Of a stretch of 47,290 nt of DNA, positions 42,801 through 45,877 are shown piece by piece; positions within the stretch are counted from its first letter, which is position 1, and each line of letters starts with the position of its first letter. The notes below the pieces were generated by a model that was given only the letters and a program-made list of their open reading frames with translations, did not search any database and had not been told where the DNA came from. The stretch is from Clostridiales bacterium (GTDB lineage Bacteria > Bacillota > Clostridia > Christensenellales > UBA1242): contig SVHX01000012.1 of NCBI GenBank assembly GCA_015055665.1, forward strand, positions 1-47,290. Reading direction: 5' to 3'. Made by a program: the position numbers and the translations under genes.

Positions 42801-43705
42801 ATGGAGATTTCGATGAAACAGTAGTAACAGCCGCTACATGTACTAAGGAAGGAACTGTGTATTATAGATGTATTCATGGTTGTCCATATCATTTTTCTGA
42901 AACGCTTCCAGCTTTAGGCCATGATACTGAAGAATATATTAGCACTGGTGCTACATGTACTACTGGAGGTTCTACAACCTATAGATGTAGGCGTTACGAT
43001 CAATGTAAGTATGAAGAAACGGTAACTTACAATACGCCTCTTGGCCATAAATATTCAGACGACTCATGGACCCCAGATCTAACTAAGGCTTGTGAAACTG
43101 CGAATAGTAAGTACAGAGATTGTATCAGATGTGGTGGTGCACGCAAGTATGGAGTAAGGGAGCATGGCTGGGTATTCGTAGAGGAGTATTCGGTGTATGA
43201 TGGGCACGATCCAGATGAATGTTGTACTCCTGCAGTGTGCGAAGATTACGAATGTAAATATTGTAACGCTTCGAAAACATGGGTTGTCCAGCAAGGCATA
43301 TTGCACAGGATGAATCCGGATAATATGATGATCTATTCTGCAACGGCTGTAGGTTATTTGGTTTATAATTACACGGTATATGGCAGGTGCTTATATTGTA
43401 ATGAATGGATTTGGGTGTCACAAAGCGGTATGTTTGGTTCTGCGGACAATATTCATGAAGCTGAATTCTATAATTATGCTGGAATGGCTGCTGATAAACC
43501 GATATCTTATGGCACTCAAGCACAAAGAAAACTATATGATCTATGGCTTAGTACTGGCGCTGATAAAGGTAAGGGGCTTGGTGCTGGATATGATAGAGAT
43601 ACAGTTGTATTAAATCAATATAAAAACAATTATTTCTATTATTGGGAAGATGCGTATGAAGCATATGATAATATATATATACCGCTAATTCCAGCATCAG
43701 GTTAA
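18836..43705 (+). CDS. Giant InlB_B-repeat surface protein (8,289 aa)
   Basis: One uninterrupted frame of 24,870 bases. A charged start (1-14) and hydrophobic segment (about 15-35) form a signal anchor without an obvious cleavage site. Most of the rest consists of diverged beta-grasp repeats of the InlB_B/Listeria-Bacteroides type, each with an F-x-GW strand and ending LYAxW. The first clear one has FVGW at 179-182 and LYAYW at 219-223; at least nine occur in the first ~1,100 residues and they continue to about residue 7,870. A four-Cys knuckle (CPEC...CSRC) is at 3962-3978, a Pro/Glu linker (PVEEPQPPAVEEP) near 7010, and a Cys-rich region at 7926-8188. No LPxTG, S-layer or LysM anchor is seen. 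AAGGAAGG precedes the ATG. Probable role: adhesin or surface stalk; this is inference from the repeats. Confidence 0.9.
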   Translation: MEKRESSERKSTAIRALVILILLLFAFLSSVLYIYSYPTTKVFLFDEEDKINSPTGEVTPLREPFTVKRYSTLRNLEDAKKVGHNFLYWVYEDGSILDRDRELTEDRLDLYARFEKKVYTINFYIQIKEEGSFQDKYMKYKATQSAKFLDSITTYYGTKNEQPDGELISQLSGREGHTFVGWTTKVNPEEVMSESDVYLAGEEFHINLTTITDTQEIDLYAYWTKNEYRVVTHTGIKYEGVDKVNAEGIPVRKDNGDFVISNDRLGEVKPVKYYDMLSSITDNTKPTLSEEHDGIDYSEYDFKGWYFDPEFTQPAEDKDYRIVVRVDNNVETPRLVWYDDEKDEAVFVEGLFTLSEDGKYEINLYSKWERRSYKITFTSAFTGCSGKIDPIYVYKYDTHYGKLYNDTFARESSTNLYCSAIDLSDKLNVTTTSYLDSNNNNKFIGWSTTSSTNDPDCVKYYEWYQKPLEKCRDANGYVQYFEPIYTNIDYSDPDNPVPLYSNVYRHEVSEDITLYSLWSRVRTVTFYEKTGTNRFNGRSFSYTGIGKEWILLPGIEEVNKHEFYNYTYDEFGGWKLGTTDTSVIKEEFVGEDALGNPIKNPEYHWTYPTTANVYTSAICAYWKPKTYTIVYHKNDGTGYTYTTTAKGNKTTSFLYTAELTVRENYIFDGWSKTEYPDNTLDKKIETSSSFRPIGENTTINYYASWTQEFTIQYDFGVDDASISVALPKPVKYSKRNGNQVITTTVATLSRSAISSSIRVGYSFKGWVLARDKDNKTNPTFIKPGVKYLFNFNTHMYNQSGYSNNKLTFDMDSQGGHTLTLYAYWEPKTYTLTIHDTHTEESNEYELTYGQSFDLNSCVNKEYLGVKFLGLSATRDGEIIYGIGNMTIVGTSILGDIDLYVRYEKSNIKIEYRILKKDYFEYTENEYETYTPGAGFSGYNDVAVQFNSKLNLPNPTNSIDTNKQFKYWYYETELEDGTTGEVIVESGSALTYGGEVLILYAKCLSYEYYLTFKFTNPMDSEDTLEISKDENGDYLYVVAKGGAISQEIFEAVNAELEEFLLNKDIKAYRLDEYKLYNYYSNKYYPFGQGKNISEFDITYGQNGIEVLFETKWRPNSIKVEYILNYKDAQDNPQVEKLMGSYGSVNYETQSPNIRVGNNIKFANLGASEEVYSWYMIDLASDPQDPTVYSVETGSNLIAVRGEFKSFKEMLNYISWELDATTQQYIGYIRFYAVTQQIFEIKYYVFDGDLSEASETQTHIYNEESGKSAKLIDGSSIMYGDLVFNGWAVYYDVPNGTDADGNPVYKQARLETSLIGADGELNIDLNDFKTRKIYCYADVSYIVEYKGLELSGNYLEEYTISENKYPLVVNSAGDYSDVNNYHRIREFNSAPAEMVVVDGYKYYGLKIGEVLYSEAELNDGVDIAIDGKRIVALTYLVKEYDVTYKLSKNESFEAEEFDGKTELTYTYLIGYDGVVIAERVYDGTDFEETKITSIEVKDITLLKENYIHEGWQIKEGEAISSKIYKSGESLDLYEDILFIGYFTVPKSGVVDVFIQYLDRDGVEIGEPKPGKNYTPYTVLKPEDVYNSINDYLRLDYTIIKWEDVDGNYYYPGSTFMPPLIVSEGQVFTLKAVPVDKYTIVFETYVTADSEYKVPNYPTTLNTEVQLSDVAPTLPNSKKFSHWEYRAADGKNYSISIGDEKNHLPADKVILVDASNEYSSEALITGNTLHRLPVSSNNNIKSVVLYAVATEKVQITFSATLESETVTDVITVPYGFSYTSAREVIDGVVDASGNVVIAGATNIKALEAKTTNAGIVGWALSTQSTDADNNEYKDGLSILDANIQSLVENTTLFAVWKGKYSLTYAVPDTDDDYTYEGGYEIKTEYYYSGEEVTLNANVLKMISFKNLNTVYFDNGTYIVYNNNTSSNEYYRVGVMYYMSGGTQQAVDLSEGNTLKMPDCNIVLTPEKEQVFQVVFNRNIATSPSESGDFLTMYVASWDEIDFDKIEITRPGYTLLGWNTEYDSTKSISNWSSITLTNIKLYAVWTSNYSVQFRINGVDIFAVPLDRLSKLDMDVLDEYMEQTSGSFAQKSTLVPGNTRLYMYSGRLYYFESFVYNSNLYSRSADGIGSVTFLSSYVVDILLSDVYTIDYLTSTTPDLAPTTKSFTQYAVAEGMLVAMDATNTRGTSQLTIKDASTFVTNYYSASGWTDSINNNYSSNRVLTQAELDRLLTTADVNNVVELSIVWSARSFEVILNTTETPYTLYSSVGTQAELLENANWTNVASTQITDIMGNLIGSTMIPFGSQFVIQFPDTVYEGFTLVGFSKTPYALGYTGDADTKDIIARASSMVSYSRVVTLNSDWISDGKVTLYPVFSAVIAHSVNVNVTNGGVSYRLTLDDNFHGYMIDETEAMESDADYIISRENFVVNMAIYSKLEIIANVPNNEFYDLKSITTTIGNLVDTTVTIVGRDTVTGNVAEVNVVYGVRTITVNATMEYVHNLDTDDSTITITGTDGIRTLSKANPTAEVEIAASEIMNVSLSLSEYFNLSKIVSGRDTSARVITLANNAVAIKDLVVESTGIAYITFVISAETYKVDISLQGGSLDGEITYQSAIFGNGTIEYTGDVIEVVTDAIITIPAPKRAGYRFTAWATSFSDTMLSEITNYNVKDNGGDVTFVANYTSTTRSITYLLDNGSVVVVDFESGDTVIVGRDNGAITGNLISAGSVRDGFVHSGWLYNGAKLVDDQTFVTEFRHYMFSQIVEGKTVTINYVWDDNGTTGETVATQTVNYGTTVKLLEESELSGVAPNGRGLYGYSLDNSSTVGNRTIFRAGDTTTFDRLELDIATTQSITLYTVYNKQYTYNMNYDSENTIAGDIVYVTAVDADGMVDTADLTYTLNDTIPTSSDITYNVFAGYTVTVEVDGVSTILKDGNGDNLLVNAGDTIDLVNPGEYDYNTTYNYTFKATFTSQSGSSLFKIYITDPATGSNTLINGTEEYYALYVLTNHKFYSSQLPTFAVDGTSLNWSFANGLDGFATTLLDVEMYKLLGFRISYIDKFSGDTVTQDILIESTEGYNLGDGEGDYTLTTIWQSRYSVTYYDMSGNPVSSQYYEVGDVVNITNAYSYTLDGHQFVGYTPINPDPDKYLVVSTTQDFLAIGAELEIEDSDIHLYPAFAYRYTLQFNNAGSLIDEVGGKSQYITTNKNISVQAYVGMLPIALDDYYQVTYSGAGFTFAGFATTLKLANDCEEGEIISTYALTDVSTISGDKAEVFVAWNRAMYTVNYVLTAKYKDGTYADVSTPVITTIGYGGKLVLDNEYSKLESRIDNLASNFVFKNFSRYEEGVELDSSVPIVITGDTTIYVNFDIVYTIVYNLGNAGYKDPDTTPKIPSSADSKYQMGQTVIGYDPVANLQLAGRAELYWTADSGILATRSNYFDADMKHTISSSDMAYANNSYEIHLYLEGSEAVYEVSLFTFDTAADLIAGNYTSNPITLNLSHKDELMDMSKLVVDEQGNIVTYPTSPFDAKIEAKYRDTLGITNLYQLMLAYVDYGYIADTYIKVNDVTTAISKQFDADNYYYVQSYSSSTLDAYTNHIYIRYTLNSYEVAINSYIINSEENIGYEGIEFTKAPNTVFTYYKIHRTGASKETTSYVTNNRASLYATVEDVFDFTPEDRTNTSNPGYKFIGFYSATMSGNDIVNFEPLVSIDWIALGNNKFTIKPHAVKIFALYEERKVEVTLTLEIPTTDTNIVNKAVASIKLARVELTSSDYTITTTTQSGSTIKTITFTGLHGQEIGVEFGTQDPLVFDSYQVNTASPVNSRVYSSELSLDNNPLNIRAIWAFKQEDVYIRTFVDTNAFTGLAGAITGITYIDNGGTTRNVVTTDIKTVNKLYDGKYYNYCVSLPMGSTITAINVVMDNYVVRDYTYNGSTINTVSLVVDSVEYLVVNFAPIEMAIAFYAYSEDGSSSDLIGYLCPECDQISISHSVCSRCSQNISKFHYGDEIILPAAIVNEEYKVSYGWKIGDESYAWGEQIFAVNPYNDVITDGELKVYANSYDKYYLTFTWNDEVGTQPSGFETYTTPNELVVITNKLNMYGVSRYDEIVVGDSITISSKEYTASTEIISNTVNFPDTLKVNDANFSGWQTVNKALFRDYYDFDATHITNSAGHIINLTAVSSGYQLFNFYITNPYKTEVSDPDYLKIASTASHTTADYSRSSIALTIKDNKFNNFLTPIVNESGVITQWGLGNFVNTTTINATNPPKILNDYEFIGWAITDDIDTSVDGKDLCVVDRPSQLDTSNGNMVLRFEYANVDGVVVRTNKSEYTCLAELAELSKSKSSFYTIWERKHTVVFDAINGGFIGAGSTKTAMTAEEVAEYQNSFKVEGFKYAEGARVIVPNNRIDSKYSSYRNLLYKTNQWTGWMSADKTREILFDGLTGSEYSTYVDARDVVFYPAWETGYEVYVDTNFAYWQNYYASAMSTTGTAITSTQIGYPQFVDDGSYTYIKDELSKKSVTTLGSTSATEYYSRYREAGFFKSTDIVNFNKYMMPMTQAGIYAKDSTREYFVHTGWYVLDNKGNKVYIVTTPTGGEDAEIVLDESGNIVLSKELLNAYADTSVLVIYAEWKPVNMTVQFYYDKTAASDVDGSRYTYVPDENNPYQKSYITLYVPFGYKFSDVASYATTSSTYTVGNIIYMYNSDDSSSTFISSVDDNGIPLIRNMSVTNPEFYKFHYWKDYATDSNVLNNSSTSANPLINSVSQVVIDNMRLYPEFMDQYVVKFYTVNGNESIELGIDTQYVVLPFDYHGTNNIKTNSTINIKSEVENYMNTDFVKSVYYLDKTGGMVPLSTGSHDTIKIDATKAFDSPDDFKIINNRYILIYIEADLTIQAYIPDETDPNKAKNIANFVVTLGQEYELSELISLGSTWIVQGNFGTSLVLDDWFIGSGIDTYYNSTNKESNAFKLNSDRTEPNTIKVVSSTQGEGPTYNLIVNGNEANPIPLSSPAITVFAHLKVTNTLDFANSSLVEEYAQLTYTTVDSKDAYTIKEANLGGTTASSKFTLTTMFNSPNVPNFGIRLDNGYTVSSVKYRGSDGTESTLADFVTGVYNKDNITTTNPYTSTIANVASLDFAKTTTIADNSVNVGHTVTLKNMVRGGYTIIFDISTVNYDITYAWDSSKASLSLSGLSQTTTTVDGKDVVTTTLTDATNKLYYINGKLTSSVVVGYAVASDEVELTGVPYGFTIGASITPTMDNHDGNAITGDFAGHFAGWQVTGYTTTNDQDYIDSIAWINEQKMAIAVDVDGKLNLEYTFTAIIGGNRVSNITYTFVFSSSDANSPWANVLGEASTLVKGLKFSGGKYYYTWVPASSISEVSSTTGSMILSGDNIKDHLDSINNQYTTEFNSNVVISDQINSIAMLLNYYWFNQEWYTSGADKNNGVCELVDNHIYVNESGVVNLYTNLSEAILVSLDHQAFDYDKEVAIAGLDRADIADVAISKDYYVEIPADGDKQVFKIRNMSETQLTATVIPAAAKSNHVDYAYDHVAYKFDSWIYSGTGDQAGDQAKLIIGVTDETVQKNFVSINYKARPELGLVAKVKPETYSLILKNSNDDIIKELGIAYDEEVATRFNIDYYKPTLFNLYNDIQLPRFELAKGNLAIDTEDLFRSPDENSSARLYGEFKYLFDKWMHGQDEWDKNAVLSLRNDQDTGYQSITLKASYVALDKVTILFTDSFESKNNLTYYLPHGGYTDQFDTIYSENLSTNAIISGISEVCSVYREDPTTHIKYSLGTFDNVFLKGVPDLDNRDYVESYTYNLNAVTVTSVSDLDYSEELGSYIVYPQISKTIYANTAYNTTSATKYIVSTMGGGLYLNMASNGVLMLSNVVSMKLDNGTTVNPEISYNAGSMYQLGFYQVYDKVDTLVKDLPLFAGGGYLTGDNDTTIKAYFNPKFNVQASDSTGYDQGTVGLISGTLNSIPAVSNYMYNNVPLFASQPTGERLSITLSVISSYPSVLFILDGNNQTLYRVQYVNNSSQSANITNFIWTISSNEGIKTVSAGQDASITDDFGVFTIKPTPSLGEVNVGVQRMNITNIDGCTYDTDDDDGYDGLRDSYDIELPYMEPKPSIFTTKTMSIGYSFLPTINTTDLTKSKIAFFDFDQTQVYTIYYSNEMTDTGYENLLKYTHNYRWQMLQANGSWTDLTSGVLQSLQGVPDSDVKFRIACDWITYTINIYTLGYFNDKQSSFVSTTYDGMSIVGGFNDTDSYLYTNADNKSYNYRSYTVYAGDKLTSGVDGKKTLESAVGFHEDWDRADNAITVKSGSNTINGWYYLKNNGNGYYLDKPLNSGIDFFGSNYATGAVINLVVWTEDDEAVALYIAPDKVPGHGINVPGNGLVDIIIETPNGEEVKEKQDITTAFYRTLPISARVTVKESTSIPASDDNGHNMYGFRYTSYGSTVYVGGTSETVLVDELIDDSGEYAYFYYRFEAAHTEREFVLLNAHGHVPNTLNGTQAQSPQYTFTVYGGYSIGIADFTQIDPSYNYFRISIQDYFDQEVYSIQATTTIVPSVTQELVYQNGVYTLYSFSDKLNTNYSFELMTASGIVEIGTASQFYNYVSLTGQYAASTNVPVISMSGERTSYTISIRASIDGTELEAEGLDRFTYAQITDRSDKWTPMIVNSLLASASVSFSTAPAISIRGNSIYAGSEYMTFTALDGYSLSGLVLYADMNNNGTYNDYADKSIMSGGSIDASILCSASSLKLVVELGKHSVSGVKILMSLPHDSDVNNLGIQVTNLDSTSYNNSVGRYYAYNSSFTINGGVYISLEEGWQVYSSANSLNFIKGNQTASISYSTGKKTANLYTINGWYYIDDYYNGELDTCGYKRYKRPDNAVAINYATQVIGDNCTLFLDVERKQIDVYHSEDPNASTNDFIFKTQATGYHGFGGLIALKPTNVNKNTYWDKTSGDVFTLDGGSIDSLDVYILSDEDIINWLEGGGVPSKVWTAPSGGYLVITNNNGGSYDALLTQSDEWYVRVVGAPVEEPQPPAVEEPTTYTYTLYGGSSSKTITTERTTDYVRSHNSGLMNYSSAPTLQLATGDGTLSFTDQTSWETAVALYPKKQQFKIESVDILYTNGNWARNFSTNTEFDVTMVKEIHANVTYTGEAAANVTIRLASIHYYNGMLYNTSATSVTTVPNVVETDQLFLASYQTGYADYSASSPSLIMSANGTTHSFVVDSGIVTRAVSNNTLQNFKIIGYKCFHGSTDVDISADQVLDLSQYSATSWIIYAIVDFDVQDVGRSPINVTMKYFSDAYGNTKSETMSNVDPLSTTLSLDYPEEEEYTDHKYQSGLVINFNNNNIRAYMDPNEYNAAIAAGNRQKFKIVKYRVTSGGITTTISSINLSLAQYSEDVVIEPVWADSSSYPSIVINVIQVNIYPQPNSVSGATTIYMLQGDGLYLPSYATNNVLSSSTVLYEFKMVNKGAYYTGYDNAGNSVITLSCPLDIISAASKYDKNTIHLEYKVIADGSTQTGFTGTLPLNYDKDTVVNIYPVWTETHTEQASEYLTLQLYSKPYGSTGQSSTTIILDRQDEAYLYFSLSSEIEYNGTTPTYTVYFGVTRTVGTTSMYRGMLSAGAKSFKFTCNLSLTTGDRVQLTGYTMTDPDGDTQEEYTEPISIYDWSDDSVIHVYPEWTKVNKSTKVTFYTTYPVGNITNGMTTTEDSISLTGRYNVTLTDSVKSSGESTGQYRTYEYNGYVFLGFSTTGTEYTSSSTDFNKYGLIRVSTSGSTASLVTSSVYSSGTLDLTRSGDIELTAIWVKKGYSVTYEYNKYKYNTISSDKLKSGSSNPSATTVSHSTSLASMPFWVGYGFDYSSVASTSYPDEYFSPYNYYRGGLNGSDIISGLEVDNGVKITYTLKHDRGHNISGGCLELIGSAGGSISATGVGTGYSHYHIQTGASSYECKYCQYSTQTSNDTDTQVSSFTKSNAWYKDGTTEAGLDRMSRDIFCDYCDYKFKETCEHGNGEDGDFDETVVTAATCTKEGTVYYRCIHGCPYHFSETLPALGHDTEEYISTGATCTTGGSTTYRCRRYDQCKYEETVTYNTPLGHKYSDDSWTPDLTKACETANSKYRDCIRCGGARKYGVREHGWVFVEEYSVYDGHDPDECCTPAVCEDYECKYCNASKTWVVQQGILHRMNPDNMMIYSATAVGYLVYNYTVYGRCLYCNEWIWVSQSGMFGSADNIHEAEFYNYAGMAADKPISYGTQAQRKLYDLWLSTGADKGKGLGAGYDRDTVVLNQYKNNYFYYWEDAYEAYDNIYIPLIPASG
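30719..30769 (+). other. Four-Cys knuckle embedded in the giant protein
   Basis: Residues 3962-3978 read CPEC, ten residues, CSRC. This CxxC-x9-CxxC spacing resembles a small zinc ribbon, inside a protein that otherwise has very few cysteines before its last 5%. Confidence 0.55.
42611..43399 (+). other. Cys-rich C-terminal region of the giant protein
   Basis: Residues 7926-8188 carry repeated Cys pairs: CKYC, CDYC, then two units of the form ATCT-x-G-x-YYRC...C...T-x-LGH (starting near 8000 and 8045), followed by further CxxC pairs (CIRC, CKYC, CLYC). Units with ATC...YxCxxC...ALGH are common in cell-surface proteins of gut clostridia; metal binding or disulphide stabilisation is inferred. 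Confidence 0.65.
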
Positions 43706-43726
43706 TAAATAACGATTTGTCGTGAT

Positions 43727-43765
43727 AAAAAAGACTTATGAAAAACTTTTTCATAAGTCTTTTTT
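43727..43765. terminator. Near-perfect bidirectional terminator after the giant gene
   Basis: The arms 43727-43745 and 43747-43765 are perfect complements over 19 bases (AAAAAAGACTTATGAAAAA and its reverse complement) around a single C. It has T-runs in both directions, serving the giant gene and the convergent lipoprotein gene. Confidence 0.9.
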
Positions 43766-43775
43766 ATGATGATAA

Positions 43776-44735
43776 TTATCTTTCAGGAGTGATATCGTTG
43801 GTAGGGTTAATTCCTTGAACATTAATTTGATCTACTGCTTTAATTAATTTAAACAAAGCATTAAGCTGTTCTTGGTTAGCGGAAAGTATACTGCCAGTAT
43901 CTAATCTTCTAAACTTATAAACTTCTTGTCCCATAAAATGTTCTGCTGTTTCTGGGTACTTTAATGTTGCGATAGTTTCTGGAGTCAAGGTGTATTTTTC
44001 TACATTAAACGCATTTAGTACTTCTTCCATAACTTCAGCTGGAACTGCAAGATTTACGAATTTATCATACTTGTGCTCGCCTAATACACTATATGAATTA
44101 CCATGTAATGTAATGAGGTAAACATTTTCTAAATTAAGATCAGCGTTTGTGTAGTAAGGATTTGTACTATCATTAAACCACTCGTGGTTAACATTATGGC
44201 TCTTTGTAAGAGGTAAGAACTCATATGCTGAGTAAATTGGACCATAACCCTCTACATATTCATCTTCGTACATAGTGCCAGTGATATAACCGAGAGAGGC
44301 GTCTATTTTGTCATAATTATCCTTACCGATTTGGTTGATGGTGTCAATATTCCCATACTTGGCCTTGACAAGGTTTTCAAATAGTGCATCAAAGTGACCT
44401 AGGACATCTTCGACTGTGGCATTTGTTTTTTCTATTTCTTCGCTTGGTCTAGTTTCGAACTGATAATATGGGGATGTAATATCAGAAACTCCGCTATCAT
44501 GAGGTTGTGACATGTATGTGTCAGTAGTATCGCTTGGATTATCAACGATTTGCATCTCGCAACTTGCAAGGAATAGTAATATTGCTGCAGACATTAATGT
44601 GCATCCTGTGCGCACGGCGTAGTCTTTAATCTCCTTTGCGTGTGAAATCATGAATTCTTTTAGATCAGAAATTGATTGATCTCTTCTTTCTTTTCTTTGT
44701 TGTTTTGATAAGTAATTGAGTACATTTTTTGACAT
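43776..44735 (-). CDS. Putative lipoprotein, paralog A
   Basis: The protein has 319 aa from the preferred ATG at 44735, which has AAGGAG upstream; the frame stays open to 44804 without a binding site there. A 40-residue basic N-terminus (MSKNVLNYLSKQQRKERRDQ...) precedes RTGCTLMSAAILLFLASC with the lipobox Cys59 (LASC). The exported domain (about 60-319) has no recognised motif. It is a paralog of the next gene: shared RTGCTLM(S/A)AA block, the same 14-residue distance from the block's Cys to the lipobox Cys, a matching KFVNLAVPAEVMEEVLNAF segment and a similar C-terminal stretch with Q-x-NVQGIN (INVLGEN in the other). A consensus promoter lies at 44835-44863. Function unknown; position suggests a partner of the giant protein, but it is independently transcribed. 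Confidence 0.75.
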   Translation of the reverse strand: MSKNVLNYLSKQQRKERRDQSISDLKEFMISHAKEIKDYAVRTGCTLMSAAILLFLASCEMQIVDNPSDTTDTYMSQPHDSGVSDITSPYYQFETRPSEEIEKTNATVEDVLGHFDALFENLVKAKYGNIDTINQIGKDNYDKIDASLGYITGTMYEDEYVEGYGPIYSAYEFLPLTKSHNVNHEWFNDSTNPYYTNADLNLENVYLITLHGNSYSVLGEHKYDKFVNLAVPAEVMEEVLNAFNVEKYTLTPETIATLKYPETAEHFMGQEVYKFRRLDTGSILSANQEQLNALFKLIKAVDQINVQGINPTNDITPER

Positions 44736-44834
44736 GACAATTTTTTCTCCTTTGAATTTTGTTTTCCATGGTTGGCTTGGATTTACCATGGTACGTCTTC
44801 CCAATCCTTTAGTAGAAATTATCTAGATACCTTG

Positions 44835-44863
44835 ATTGTAGCATTGGTTAGGTGAGTTGTCAA
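44835..44863 (-). promoter_or_regulatory. Sigma-A promoter of lipoprotein A
   Basis: On the - strand: TTGACA (44863-44858), 17-base spacer, TACAAT (44840-44835). The ~93-base leader contains the palindrome TACCATGGTA (44784-44793) and a second CCATGG 20 bases away. Confidence 0.75.
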
Positions 44864-44969
44864 TACCCAAATTGAAAATTCATGCGAGAAAATTTGAGTA
44901 TTTTGAGTATATTTTTGTTTAAAATTCGATTTTTTGACAATTATCGACAAGATATGGTAGATGTGGGGT

Positions 44970-45007
44970 GTGCCGGCGGAGTCGCGGGAGCGCGGAGTAG
45001 TCGGCAC
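44970..45007. repeat. GC-rich palindromic island
   Basis: A 38-base GC-rich patch in AT-rich surroundings. The outer arms GTGCCG (44970-44975) and CGGCAC (45002-45007) are complementary. Inside are a direct repeat GCGGAGT (44976-44982, 44992-44998) and a small hairpin CGC-GGGA-GCG (44983-44992). It lies between the terminator of lipoprotein B and the promoter of lipoprotein A. Identity unknown; it could be a REP/BIME-like element or a structured RNA fragment. Confidence 0.5.
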
Positions 45008-45034
45008 GAAGAGATAATTGCTGGATATGTGGAA

Positions 45035-45076
45035 TAAAAAAAGTGTCTTTGAGCATTATGTTCAAAGACGCTTTTT
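45035..45076 (-). terminator. Intrinsic terminator of lipoprotein B
   Basis: Arms around GTCTTTGA / TTCAAAGAC (45042-45052 with 45062-45072), followed on the - strand by seven T residues. Confidence 0.85.
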
Positions 45077-45080
45077 ACTA

Positions 45081-45812
45081 CTAATTATTCATTTCCATAT
45101 CTTCGTTTGAGTGGATGTTTTCTCCTAAAACGTTGATTCCATACGCACTTAGCAATAGGTTATAGATGTTATCGTTGGCATGTTGCATATCTACTAGATC
45201 TGATTTGTCAATTTTATTAAACATATAAACTGTATAGTTAAGGTCATTAGGATCGTAGTTGCCCAGTGAAGATGCAAGTGATTCAGACAAAACAGTTGGT
45301 TTGTAACCAATGGAATTCATTAATTCATCCAAAACGCTGGTATTTACAGCTACATTAAGAAATCTATCTTCAAAATTTCCTGATGTTGTATGAACATTAG
45401 CAAGAATTGACACCAAACAGATATCCATTATTTTGTTAGGCTGGACATAGTCGGTATATTGTGGGACAAACTCCTCTATTGGTGTTGTGTATTTGAGCGG
45501 TTTGACCTCGTTGTTGACAATCATACAGTTTGGCATAATTGCTTTGAACTCTGCAAAAATAACATTGTCATGTTTGTCCTTTGCTAGGTCAGTAGCTAGT
45601 CTATCTGCATATTCTACTAGCATTGAGGTTGTTATATTAGTTTGTGCACTATGTGATATTGTTTCGGCAGATGTTTCATTTGTAGATGATTCTGGTATAT
45701 AAGGGGTCTCATTTTCTGAACAGCCCGCACCAGCTAACATCGTTGCAGCAGCCATAAGTGTGCAACCTGTTCTTTTTATATCAGTGATAATTTTATCCAT
45801 ATCTTTTGACAT
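45081..45812 (-). CDS. Putative lipoprotein, paralog B
   Basis: The protein has 243 aa. The short N-terminus MSKDMDKIITDIK leads into RTGCTLMAAATMLAGAGC. The probable lipid-attachment Cys is Cys31, although the residue three before it is Gly rather than Leu. After a Ser/Thr-rich linker (about 32-60) comes a domain that parallels paralog A: FEDRFLNVAVNTSVLDELMN versus YDKFVNLAVPAEVMEEVLN, and YMFNKIDKSDL versus YKFRRLDTGSI. No enzymatic motif is seen. It has its own consensus promoter (45849-45877), AGGAG site and terminator (45035-45076), so it is a single-gene unit. Function unknown; likely an outer-membrane-face (cell-surface) lipoprotein of the same family as its neighbour. Confidence 0.75.
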   Translation of the reverse strand: MSKDMDKIITDIKRTGCTLMAAATMLAGAGCSENETPYIPESSTNETSAETISHSAQTNITTSMLVEYADRLATDLAKDKHDNVIFAEFKAIMPNCMIVNNEVKPLKYTTPIEEFVPQYTDYVQPNKIMDICLVSILANVHTTSGNFEDRFLNVAVNTSVLDELMNSIGYKPTVLSESLASSLGNYDPNDLNYTVYMFNKIDKSDLVDMQHANDNIYNLLLSAYGINVLGENIHSNEDMEMNN

Positions 45813-45848
45813 AGCATTCTCCTATTAAACAATTGATTAATTGTAATT

Positions 45849-45877
45849 ATTATACAACAGTGTTGCAAGATTGTCAA
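45849..45877 (-). promoter_or_regulatory. Perfect-consensus sigma-A promoter of lipoprotein B
   Basis: On the - strand: TTGACA (45877-45872), exactly 17 bases, TATAAT (45854-45849). Both hexamers match consensus fully, giving a ~30-base leader. Confidence 0.9.

Noticed and set aside
43640-43705. Sortase anchor at the end of the giant protein
   Set aside because: The C-terminus ends IPLIPASG with no LPxTG, hydrophobic helix or basic tail.
18836-43705. Several adjacent genes mis-joined into one frame
   Set aside because: No internal stop, no internal promoter/terminator pair noticed, and the repeat character continues across the whole frame; only long reads could exclude an assembly effect.
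44736-44804. Upstream extension of lipoprotein A by 23 residues
   Set aside because: The ATG at 44804 has no binding site, while the ATG at 44735 has AAGGAG at suitable spacing and begins MSK like its paralog.
44819-45007. Possible 62-residue protein on the - strand
   Set aside because: It starts in the GC-rich palindromic island, has no ribosome binding site and runs through the promoter of lipoprotein A.
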